Assembly (NCBI GenBank): GCA_002374095.1
Contig: DFKY01000011.1
Coordinates: 1-28,063, forward strand
Length of the DNA: 28,063 nt
Direction: 5' to 3'
DNA from: Lachnospiraceae bacterium UBA3633
GTDB lineage: Bacteria > Bacillota > Clostridia > Lachnospirales > Lachnospiraceae
Part shown: positions 14,949 to 21,443 of the stretch, one piece after another
Position numbering within the stretch: the stretch's first letter is position 1
Layout: every line of letters begins with the position of its first letter
Translations under genes and position numbers: made by a program
Notes under the pieces: generated by a model
What the model saw: the letters and a program-made list of their open reading frames with translations, nothing else
Databases searched by the model: none
What the model was told of the DNA's origin: nothing

Positions 14949-16304
14949 TCATTGTATATAAATATTTTTTACTGCTTCTGCTACAACTTTCGCCATATAT
15001 TTTATCCGCTCTTCATCAAGACCTGGATACACGCCAAGTAAAAATGTATCATCCATTATTTTGTCAGTATTTTTCAGATTGCCAATAACACGATATTTAT
15101 TTTTATCATCTCTTATGTCATCAAAGCATGGCTGTTTTATGATATCTCCTGCGAAAAGCATACGAGTCTGGATATTTTTACTTTCAATGTAGCGGACAAC
15201 TTTTTCTCGAGTAAGCCCTTTTGCTTTTGCACTATCACTAAGAGTAAGTATAAATGCAAACCAAGATGGCTTTGTATTTTTTGTCGCTTCCGGAAGTATA
15301 AAGTACTCATCCATACCTTTTTCTTTAAGTAGTCTATATAGTAAATCAAAGTTTTCTCTTCTCTTCTTTACAAATCCTTCTATCTTTTTAAGTTGTGCTA
15401 CACCTATCGCTGCTTGAAGATCTGTAGCCTTCAAATTATAACCAAGATGACTATATACATATTTATGGTCATAGCCTTTTGGAAGTAATCCATATTCTCC
15501 ATCATAACGATGGTTGCATGTATTATCTACACCACTTGGGCACACACAATCTCTTCCCCAGTCACGAAGTGAATTGATAATTTTGTGAAGAAGCGGATCG
15601 TCAGTATATACAGCTCCACCTTCTCCAGTGGTCATATGATGTGGTGGGTAAAAAGAAGATGTCCCTATATGACCTATGGTTCCTGTCTTTTTATATACAC
15701 CATCTATCAAAACTTCTGTTCCAAGTGCATCACAATTATCTTCTATAAGCCAAAGATTATATTTATCACAAAACTCTTTTATCTTTACTATATCAAATGC
15801 ATTGCCAAGGGTGTGTGCTAAAAATATTGCCCTTGTTTTTTCCGTCCGTGCATTTTCAAGGTCTTCAACTTTTATGTTATATGTCGGTATATCCATATCA
15901 AGAAATACTGGCACTGCTCCATATTGTATGATCGGTGCTATAGTTGTAGGAAAACCACATGCTACCGTAATCACCTCATCACCTTTTTTTATTCGTTTTT
16001 CTTTTAGAAGAGGTGATGTAAGCGTTTCAAATGCAATAAGATTAGCTGATGAGCCAGAATTGACATAAGAGACATATCTTACTCCTAAATAATCTGCAAG
16101 ACCTTTTTCAAACTCATCATAATAGTGTCCTTGCGTCAACCAAAACTCAAGAGCAGAGTCAACAAGATTTACCACTTCTTCTTCATCAAAAACTTTTGCA
16201 CTATATGGAATCCTGTCGCCTTCTTTATATTCTTTTATCTCTTTATTGGATAGGTTTTCTTTAGCAAATTCTCGAACTTGCTTTAATATATCTTCTTTTT
16301 TCAT
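14949..16304 (-). CDS. rfbH: RfbH-type CDP-4-dehydro-6-deoxyglucose 3-dehydrase (DegT family, Fe-S)
   Basis: A 451-residue member of the DegT/DnrJ/EryC1/StrS fold. It is the dehydrase (E1/DdhC/RfbH) type and not an aminotransferase: the PLP lysine is replaced by His in SFYPPHHMTTGEGGA (H222-H223), and the iron-sulphur cysteines are C191 (EDNCDALG), C253 and C255 (RDCVCPSG) and C263 (DNTCNHR). Such PMP/[2Fe-2S] enzymes remove the 3-hydroxyl of CDP-4-keto-6-deoxyglucose on the way to 3,6-dideoxyhexoses. Its usual companions (cytidylyltransferase, 4,6-dehydratase, E3 reductase) are absent here. Strong ribosome site GGAAGAGG before ATG 16304; 13 bases after the Ntn-hydrolase gene. A copy of its last 29 bases or so lies at 13118-13146. 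Confidence 0.9.
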   Translation of the reverse strand: MKKEDILKQVREFAKENLSNKEIKEYKEGDRIPYSAKVFDEEEVVNLVDSALEFWLTQGHYYDEFEKGLADYLGVRYVSYVNSGSSANLIAFETLTSPLLKEKRIKKGDEVITVACGFPTTIAPIIQYGAVPVFLDMDIPTYNIKVEDLENARTEKTRAIFLAHTLGNAFDIVKIKEFCDKYNLWLIEDNCDALGTEVLIDGVYKKTGTIGHIGTSSFYPPHHMTTGEGGAVYTDDPLLHKIINSLRDWGRDCVCPSGVDNTCNHRYDGEYGLLPKGYDHKYVYSHLGYNLKATDLQAAIGVAQLKKIEGFVKKRRENFDLLYRLLKEKGMDEYFILPEATKNTKPSWFAFILTLSDSAKAKGLTREKVVRYIESKNIQTRMLFAGDIIKQPCFDDIRDDKNKYRVIGNLKNTDKIMDDTFLLGVYPGLDEERIKYMAKVVAEAVKNIYIQ

Positions 16305-16317
16305 CCTCTTCCTTTCC

Positions 16318-17019
16318 TCACATCATGGAATTTTTTAATTGTTTTTGCTGTATATTTTCCCAGTTCCTTTTTTCACACCAATATACTTTATTCTCACCAA
16401 CATCAAATACCATTGATACAACCGTAGGGCATATGATTTGTGAAACATCTTTAAGGATATTAAAGCAGTCTTTAAAATCAAAACTTTCGTTTGAATTCTC
16501 TATCATTGCTTCTGCTTTTTTGTATCTATCCCATCCCATCCAGTCGTGTTTCTCTCTATCTTGTTTATACAGCGAAAAATTGGTCATAATTTTATATTTT
16601 GGTTTCTCATAGAATTCACTTCCTTGACCTGGAATAATATGTAGCACATCTCCATTTTTATTGGAAAGTGAAGACATAAAAGTAACTCCTGGTATACTAT
16701 AGATTGGTTCATTTTTTGCTATCCGTTTTACTTCTTCAAATGTTTTCTTCTTTAATAACAAATCTATATCAAGCATTATAATATTTCTACATTCACTGCT
16801 GACAGGGTTACTTCTTTTGTCAAAGGGCCAGCAGGTAGGCATAGCAACAAAATCTCCACGATTATTGGCACCAAAAAGTGACATCCATCCTTCTTTTACA
16901 TCATTGATTTCAATATAGACAGCTTCATCAGTAGGTCGAACTCTGTATTCCATATTTAATATATCAAGATTAAAGCCTACTATAGTCTTTTTTCTATTTA
17001 CCACTATGCTTGTACACAT
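16318..17019 (-). CDS. Ntn-hydrolase of the linear amide C-N hydrolase (choloylglycine hydrolase-like) superfamily
   Basis: A 233-residue protein that begins MCTSIVVN...TIVGFNLDI. Cys2, exposed after loss of Met1, would be the N-terminal nucleophile, and the C-T...G.N.D pattern is that of choloylglycine/penicillin V acylase and acyl-transferase-like hydrolases. It is shorter than true bile salt hydrolases (about 320 residues), so the substrate cannot be named; a small-molecule or N-acyl amide is expected. No signal peptide. Followed closely by the RfbH gene. The promoter candidate at 17029-17056 leaves only a few leader bases, and the ribosome site is weak (GAAGT). Confidence 0.7.
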   Translation of the reverse strand: MCTSIVVNRKKTIVGFNLDILNMEYRVRPTDEAVYIEINDVKEGWMSLFGANNRGDFVAMPTCWPFDKRSNPVSSECRNIIMLDIDLLLKKKTFEEVKRIAKNEPIYSIPGVTFMSSLSNKNGDVLHIIPGQGSEFYEKPKYKIMTNFSLYKQDREKHDWMGWDRYKKAEAMIENSNESFDFKDCFNILKDVSQIICPTVVSMVFDVGENKVYWCEKRNWENIQQKQLKNSMM

Positions 17020-17028
17020 ATTTACTTC

Positions 17029-17056
17029 ATTTTAAATATTTTATAAAATGTGCCAA
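17029..17056 (-). promoter_or_regulatory. Candidate promoter of the Ntn-hydrolase gene
   Basis: On the minus strand TTGGCA (17051-17056), 16-base spacer, TAAAAT (17029-17034), nine bases before the ATG at 17019. The -35 box lies inside the terminator stem of the preceding gene. Confidence 0.45.
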
Positions 17057-17086
17057 TACATCTTTATCTATATATGTATCGGCACA
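17041..17086 (-). terminator. Intrinsic terminator after the RNHCP gene
   Basis: A 13-bp stem, TGTGCCGATACAT with ATGTATTGGCACA on the minus strand (17074-17086 with 17049-17061, one G-U pair), followed by TTTTAT. The stem is perfect only when read on the minus strand. Confidence 0.75.
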
Positions 17087-17094
17087 TAATAGCA

Positions 17095-17484
17095 TTACAT
17101 ATCTCCTAACTCTTGCAATTTTTCAACTGGAAAAGGTATAGATGAAATCGGTTTCACAGCAAGTGATATCAGCTTAATAGAATTATCATCAAACGCAATT
17201 CGATTTGTACTTAATTTGCCGCAATCTTTACATCTATGTATAAGTGCCCACTCTCCGTTTCTTTTTACCCATATTGATATAGGTTCCATTATGCCTTTAC
17301 AATGTGACTTTCTATCACCTTTTTCATTATCCATGTGCATACTTGATAAGCAATACGGACAGTGATTTCTTTGTTTGCCGCCATTATTTAATGGTTTGAC
17401 AAAACTACCACATACTTTGCAAATAAAACCATAGCAACCATCTTCATCGTTGCTGGCATATGTTTCTATATATTTTTTATCCAT
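17095..17484 (-). CDS. RNHCP-domain zinc-ribbon protein
   Basis: A 129-residue protein with the RNHCP signature: QRNHCPYCLSSMHMDNEKGDR followed by SHCKGIMEPISIW. Eight cysteine positions in pairs (ICKVCG, HCPYC, HCKG, RCKDCG) suggest one or two zinc sites. The family is small, found in Firmicutes, and its function is not known. ATG 17484 lies behind TTAGGAGGTTAAACTTG; a TTG three bases upstream is less likely. The 5' leader contains interleaved inverted repeats (17521-17567). Confidence 0.85.
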   Translation of the reverse strand: MDKKYIETYASNDEDGCYGFICKVCGSFVKPLNNGGKQRNHCPYCLSSMHMDNEKGDRKSHCKGIMEPISIWVKRNGEWALIHRCKDCGKLSTNRIAFDDNSIKLISLAVKPISSIPFPVEKLQELGDM

Positions 17485-17520
17485 CAAGTTTAACCTCCTA
17501 AAAGCTTATAATAAACTTCT

Positions 17521-17567
17521 GAGAGGCTTATTGTAAGTGTAGATAAGCCTCTCGGCTATGCTACACT
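17521..17567. repeat. Interleaved inverted repeats (possible RNA pseudoknot) between fba and the RNHCP gene
   Basis: A perfect 10-bp inverted repeat GAGAGGCTTA/TAAGCCTCTC (17521-17530/17544-17553) encloses AGTGTAG (17536-17542), which is complementary to CTACACT (17561-17567) outside it. The two helices together form an H-type pseudoknot, or they alternate. No U-run follows, so this is not an ordinary terminator. Confidence 0.55.
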
Positions 17568-17594
17568 CTCCGATAAATTACTTTTAAGTATCAA
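17556..17594 (-). CDS. Possible leader peptide upstream of the RNHCP gene
   Basis: After fba, an AAGGAG ribosome site (17603-17608) precedes TTG codons at 17600 and 17594; from 17594 a frame MILKSNLSESVA ends at a TAG just before the hairpin (17544-17553). The position (ribosome site, mini-frame, competing helices, structural gene) resembles a leader-peptide arrangement, but the size makes chance likely. Confidence 0.2.
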   Translation of the reverse strand: MILKSNLSESVA

Positions 17595-17624
17595 AAACAA
17601 TTCTCCTTATCTTTGACAATTAAA

Positions 17625-18560
17625 CTATATTTTATTATCACTCCCAAGTACATCTTTTATCTTATGTGCTACCATTGCTTTAACTGCTGCACGAGCAGGC
17701 TTTAAATATTGTCTTGGGTCAAAATGATCTGGATGCTCTGCAAAATATTTTCTTATATTGCCTGTCATAGCAAGTCTTATATCACTGTCAATATTAATTT
17801 TACATACTGACAATTCTGCTGCATGACGAAGTTGGTCTTCTGGTACACCTATTGCATCTGGCATATTGCCACCATACTCATTGACCATCTTTACAAATTC
17901 TTGTGGCACACTTGATGCCCCATGAAGAACTATAGGAAAACCTGGAATTCTTTTTGACACTTCTTCAAGTATATCAAATCGAAGTTGTGGTTTTGTGCCT
18001 GGCTTAAATTTATATGCTCCATGTGATGTGCCTATTGCTATAGCAAGAGAATCACACTTGGTTTTCGTCACAAATTCTTCTACCATATTAGGATCTGTAT
18101 AGCTTTGCTTTCCTTCTTCCACCTTTACTTCATCTTCTATGCCCGCAAGAGTACCAAGCTCTGCTTCAACTACCACGCCATGAGCATGAGCATACTCTAC
18201 AACCTTTTTTGTAACTTCTACATTTTCTTCGAAGCTTGCACTTGATTTATCTATCATAACAGAGGTAAAGCCACCATCAATACAACTTTTACAAAGTTCA
18301 AAGCTATCACCATGGTCAAGATGAAGAGCTATAGGAATATCTGGATAAAGTTTTACTGCTGCTTCTACAAGCTTCACAAGATATGTGTGATTGGCATATT
18401 CCCTTGCTCCTTTTGATACCTGAAGAATTACTGGACTTTTAAGCTCTGATGCAGCTTCTGTTATCCCTTGTATTATCTCCATGTTGTTGACATTGAATGC
18501 TCCTATCGCATACTTTCCGTTATAAGCTTTTTCAAACATTTCTTTTGTTGTTACTAACAT
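17625..18560 (-). CDS. fba: Fructose-bisphosphate aldolase, class II
   Basis: A 311-residue zinc-dependent aldolase that cleaves fructose 1,6-bisphosphate in glycolysis. Seen: GAFNVNN, the zinc/active-site LHLDHGDS (H80, D82, H83), VEAELGTLAG, IGTSHGAYKF, VLHGASS and NIDSDIRLAMT with phosphate-binding residues. The length is that of the Gram-positive class IIA enzymes. Start ATG 18560 follows TTAGGGAGGTAAAT, which overlaps the end of the PIN toxin gene; only 10 bases separate the two genes, so no separate promoter fits between them. Confidence 0.96.
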   Translation of the reverse strand: MLVTTKEMFEKAYNGKYAIGAFNVNNMEIIQGITEAASELKSPVILQVSKGAREYANHTYLVKLVEAAVKLYPDIPIALHLDHGDSFELCKSCIDGGFTSVMIDKSSASFEENVEVTKKVVEYAHAHGVVVEAELGTLAGIEDEVKVEEGKQSYTDPNMVEEFVTKTKCDSLAIAIGTSHGAYKFKPGTKPQLRFDILEEVSKRIPGFPIVLHGASSVPQEFVKMVNEYGGNMPDAIGVPEDQLRHAAELSVCKINIDSDIRLAMTGNIRKYFAEHPDHFDPRQYLKPARAAVKAMVAHKIKDVLGSDNKI

Positions 18561-18570
18561 ATTTACCTCC

Positions 18571-19002
18571 CTAATTTTTCATTTTATTACTTTCATATAT
18601 TTCTATAAACTCTCGCGGTGTAACAATTTTCGTGTGTGCCGGAAAATGTCTTGTATTGCCAGTTATAAGTTTGCCATCTTTTATTGACTCATCCATAACC
18701 AGTTCATAAAAAGGTTTGTCTTTCTCATCCATCAATTCAATATCTGTTTTCTTTGCTATCACTTTTATACCATTTTCTTCTATTGCATCTATTATATATT
18801 TTATCAAAGAAGTATCAAAGTTAAATTTCTTTCTATGAAGGACATCTTTATACTCATTCATTATATCATCATTATAAAAAAGTTGTATTTCATTTGCAAA
18901 CAACAATTTTAAAACCTTTACTACTGGTGAATCACTTTCTTTTGACAAAATTGCTGAAACCAAGACATTGGTATCAATCACAACATTGTATTTATCTTTC
19001 AT
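18571..19002 (-). CDS. PIN-domain toxin-like ribonuclease (COG1569 type)
   Basis: A 143-residue PIN domain protein. Seen: VVIDTNVLVSA with the first catalytic Asp (D10), an acidic residue E50 in NDDIMNEYKDVL, DEKDKPFYELV (D92/D95) and LITGNTRHFP (N116), as in the 'putative toxin-antitoxin system toxin component, PIN family'. PIN proteins are Mg2+-dependent RNases. The ATG overlaps the upstream antitoxin-like gene by 11 bases, and fba follows at once. Confidence 0.85.
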   Translation of the reverse strand: MKDKYNVVIDTNVLVSAILSKESDSPVVKVLKLLFANEIQLFYNDDIMNEYKDVLHRKKFNFDTSLIKYIIDAIEENGIKVIAKKTDIELMDEKDKPFYELVMDESIKDGKLITGNTRHFPAHTKIVTPREFIEIYESNKMKN

Positions 19003-19261
19003 TTCCGTAAATTTCCTCGTTTATCTCTTTTAAAGTCATTCCTGCAGTACCATTGTTTTTTGCATTTTCTCTTAACTGCAAAAAAGCATTATATCCCTTT
19101 TTTAAAGATATATCTTTTTCAGACATCAAAACCTTTGGTTCAAGTGACATTGAACCATCTTCGTAGGTGGTGACAGAATAATAATCGTATTTTGAATCTC
19201 TCAAAGTTATTCTTTTTTTAGAGTCCACTTTTGCATCATATTTTTTAACTATTGTATTCAT
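18992..19261 (-). CDS. Antitoxin-like protein (AbrB-type beta-fold), partner of the PIN protein
   Basis: An 89-residue protein whose N-terminal half (KYDAKVDSKKRITLRDS..YYSVTTYEDGSMSLEPK) resembles a SpoVT/AbrB swapped-hairpin DNA-binding domain; the C-terminal half is charged and helical, suitable for wrapping the toxin. Start ATG 19261 follows CAGGAGAGAATAAC; the frame opens earlier (19291), inside the palindrome, without a ribosome site. It is the first gene of the unit antitoxin-PIN-fba. A palindrome just downstream of the start of transcription suggests self-repression. Confidence 0.7.
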   Translation of the reverse strand: MNTIVKKYDAKVDSKKRITLRDSKYDYYSVTTYEDGSMSLEPKVLMSEKDISLKKGYNAFLQLRENAKNNGTAGMTLKEINEEIYGNER

Positions 19262-19277
19262 GTTATTCTCTCCTGCT

Positions 19278-19291
19278 GTGGGATTTCCCAC
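19278..19291. promoter_or_regulatory. Palindromic operator candidate GTGGGATTTCCCAC
   Basis: Perfect six-base arms (GTGGGA/TCCCAC) around TT, between the predicted transcription start (about 19298) and the antitoxin ATG. This is a fitting place for binding by the AbrB-like antitoxin. Confidence 0.5.
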
Positions 19292-19304
19292 TTTTACACC
19301 TTAT

Positions 19305-19333
19305 ATTTTACATTTTGTCGGCTTTTTTGTCAA
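19305..19333 (-). promoter_or_regulatory. Promoter of the antitoxin-PIN-fba unit
   Basis: On the minus strand TTGACA (19328-19333), 17-base spacer, TAAAAT (19305-19310). The TGA of the -35 box is the stop codon of the upstream HAD gene. Confidence 0.8.
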
Positions 19334-20406
19334 TTACTATACTGCTCTGTTGCTTTAGTTATGCCCTTATCGTAAATCTCTGCAAAATCATTTTTCATTG
19401 AAATAGGTGTATATCCTTTTTCAATATAATCTTTTGATTTTTCATCAAAGTCTTGAGTGCCCCATTCCCTTACACTATCATCAGCTATAACCATATATGC
19501 TTTTGTATCATATTTATTTCTATCATCAATGGTATAATTCAACATACTCGTGTCGCTTCCACTATTGCCAAATGCAAGTACGGGTCTCTGCCCTATCTCT
19601 CTTTCTATATATATTGCTTTATTGGCATTTAGGTTTTTCTGAACAAATCCACCCGTAATTACAAGGTCATCACCATTTTCATATTTAAAATTCATATTGG
19701 ATGACTCATCTTCATGTCCTTTAACTTTTACTTCAAAATCTGTCCCTATCACATGATTCATCGTGACATAATCCTTGATTGGAGAATTGGCAACTATTGC
19801 CCTTGTTATAGTACGTTCTGTTCCACTTATAACATAGATTGTAAACTTATTGTCATATAGATACTTTACAAGTTCTGCCATAGGAAGATAAAAATTATCA
19901 ATGTATCGCATGTTATTAAAACTATTTGTTTTCTTCTTGCCAAATTCTACTGCATAATCATAAAGCTCTGACACAGTCATACCTTTATATGCTTTTGCAA
20001 AATTTCTGGCAAGTGACTCATCAGCAACATACCCAGGTTTTATAGATTTTGCCACTTCTTTTAATTCATTAGATACTCTTTCTGGATGATCATTAAGACA
20101 AAACTCTACAAACATCATCGTATCATAATATGTATAATACGTCTCACACATCAAAGTGCCATCCATATCAAATACCGCTATACGATCTTTTTCAGGAATA
20201 AAGTTTTCTTTGTCGTTTACATTCGTTACTCTACCTACATATTCCCTTAAACTTTCTGCAACTGCCGAATCCTTTGCCCAATAAGTACCAAGTGTTGTAG
20301 TCTCAACTTTCTTTGAGCATGATGTCATGATGATGCTCATCAAAACCATAATCACAAGTATAAAGCGCATAATAAAACTTTTTTGTAACTTCTTATAAAT
20401 CTTCAT
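19330..20406 (-). CDS. HAD-superfamily phosphatase lipoprotein
   Basis: A 358-residue exported protein. The signal peptide ends in a lipobox MTSC (C30), so it is probably anchored to the outer face of the membrane. HAD motifs: I VFDMDGT (D80, D82), II VISGTERT, IV AFGNSGSD. This makes it a phosphohydrolase, perhaps for scavenging phosphate from organic esters; the substrate is unknown. ATG 20406 follows AGGAG at six bases; a TTG two codons upstream is an unlikely start. The next exported phosphatase of the window lies only about 1 kb away (21440-22798). Confidence 0.87.
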   Translation of the reverse strand: MKIYKKLQKSFIMRFILVIMVLMSIIMTSCSKKVETTTLGTYWAKDSAVAESLREYVGRVTNVNDKENFIPEKDRIAVFDMDGTLMCETYYTYYDTMMFVEFCLNDHPERVSNELKEVAKSIKPGYVADESLARNFAKAYKGMTVSELYDYAVEFGKKKTNSFNNMRYIDNFYLPMAELVKYLYDNKFTIYVISGTERTITRAIVANSPIKDYVTMNHVIGTDFEVKVKGHEDESSNMNFKYENGDDLVITGGFVQKNLNANKAIYIEREIGQRPVLAFGNSGSDTSMLNYTIDDRNKYDTKAYMVIADDSVREWGTQDFDEKSKDYIEKGYTPISMKNDFAEIYDKGITKATEQYSN

Positions 20407-20479
20407 TTTCAACTCCTATTAAATAAGTTTTTTATTCTTTTCATTCTTTTTGCTTAATTATTCTTATTTTAATTAATTT

Positions 20480-20531
20480 TGCCACGAATTTGACAACTAT
20501 GCAAGCCAAAAATGCCACGTTTTGACAACTA
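20480..20531. repeat. Two direct repeats TGCCACG(AA)TTTGACAACTA upstream of the HAD gene
   Basis: Copy 1 at 20480-20499 and copy 2 at 20513-20531 differ by one deletion and one substitution, with starts 33 bases apart. On the minus strand each contains TTGTCA, which may act as a -35 box (with TAAAAT near 20466-20472, poor spacing) or as regulator sites. Nothing else is seen in 20407-20479. Confidence 0.5.
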
Positions 20532-20562
20532 AAAATGGGCTATGTGTTACAGCCCATTTATA
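20529..20562 (-). terminator. Intrinsic terminator after the cell-wall-binding protein gene
   Basis: Nine-base arms AAATGGGCT/AGCCCATTT (20533-20541/20551-20559); on the minus strand TTTTT follows. Bases 20563-20614 contain nothing else. Confidence 0.85.
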
Positions 20563-20614
20563 TTTTCCTTATTTATATAGCATGAATGTTTTAAGTTTTA
20601 AAATTAGGATGCTT

Positions 20615-21325
20615 CTAATACATCATTTTTCCGCCTTGATCGAAGTAATGTGTCATACCATTTATTGTGATCATTCCAGTTGCCATCGTGCCATCTGGAT
20701 TAAAATAATATGTATAACTACCTATATTTACAAGACCTACTACCATATTGGTACTATCGTCTATGAAATACCATTTATTGCCTATACACAGCCACGAATT
20801 GGAAGCGTATACCCCATTTGAATAAAGGAAGTGCCATTTACCATTGGCTGCTATCCATTGTCCTACAGGATTATTTATAGTCTGAGGTGTAGCACCACTA
20901 TTTACTGTCTCACCTGGTCCTGAACCTGAATAAACCGTGCCAACTGGACCTCCTGGAGCCACTCCACTATATCCGCTTATATCTCTATCAACAACTACTA
21001 TATCTGATTGCTCCCATTCTCCCCAACCAGTATCATAGTTGAAAGGACGAACTTCAAAATAATACTCATGTATCCCTCGAGACATCTCTCCTACAAAGCT
21101 TTTACTTCTTGATGTAACTGTCTTGGTAAATACTCTCCTATCATCTCTATAGAGCCTTACCTCATACTTATCTGCCCAACCATCTACTGACCATCTTGCA
21201 GTTTTATTGCTCCAATATAGGTCGTATACTTCTGGATAGTCATATAATGCATAGCTTGGTATTACCATTTTAATAGACAATACACATATTAGTATTACGA
21301 ATACTGATACTATTTTCTTTTTCAT
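20615..21325 (-). CDS. Secreted protein with choline-binding-type cell wall repeats
   Basis: A 236-residue exported protein. Residues 1-26 are a signal peptide (likely cut SYA|LYD). Residues 30-115 look like a small beta-sandwich of fibronectin type III kind (RWSVDGWADKYEVRLYRDD ... YYFEVRPFN). A Gly/Ser/Pro linker (120-150) is followed by about four tandem cell-wall-binding repeats (GKWHFLYSNG, NKWYFID, SYTYYFNPDGTMATG, MTHYFDQGGKMMY), which bind teichoic acid choline or similar wall polymers in other proteins. It has no catalytic domain. The ATG has no ribosome site nearby; it lies behind a long leader with a 14-bp hairpin. Confidence 0.85.
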   Translation of the reverse strand: MKKKIVSVFVILICVLSIKMVIPSYALYDYPEVYDLYWSNKTARWSVDGWADKYEVRLYRDDRRVFTKTVTSRSKSFVGEMSRGIHEYYFEVRPFNYDTGWGEWEQSDIVVVDRDISGYSGVAPGGPVGTVYSGSGPGETVNSGATPQTINNPVGQWIAANGKWHFLYSNGVYASNSWLCIGNKWYFIDDSTNMVVGLVNIGSYTYYFNPDGTMATGMITINGMTHYFDQGGKMMY

Positions 21326-21346
21326 TGTTGTTGTCAGTATATAATT

Positions 21347-21388
21347 CAGTTTTAAAGTTTAAGCCCTCTTTTGAAAACTTTCAAACTG
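21347..21388. promoter_or_regulatory. Inverted repeat in the leader of the cell-wall-binding protein gene
   Basis: CAGTTTTAAAGTTT (21347-21360) and AAACTTTCAAACTG (21375-21388) are complementary at 13 of 14 positions with a 14-base loop containing AGAGGG on the minus strand. It lies between the promoter (21415-21443) and the ATG at 21325; either an RNA hairpin in the leader or an operator. Confidence 0.5.
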
Positions 21389-21414
21389 ATTATTTTTGCT
21401 CCTTTCTATATATA

Positions 21415-21443
21415 ATTATAGCAATTATATTATAATTTTTCAA
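21415..21443 (-). promoter_or_regulatory. Promoter of the cell-wall-binding protein gene
   Basis: On the minus strand TTGAAA (21438-21443), 17-base spacer, TATAAT (21415-21420) with TGn extension. Its TGA is the stop codon of the histidine phosphatase gene. Predicted leader about 83 bases. Confidence 0.75.
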
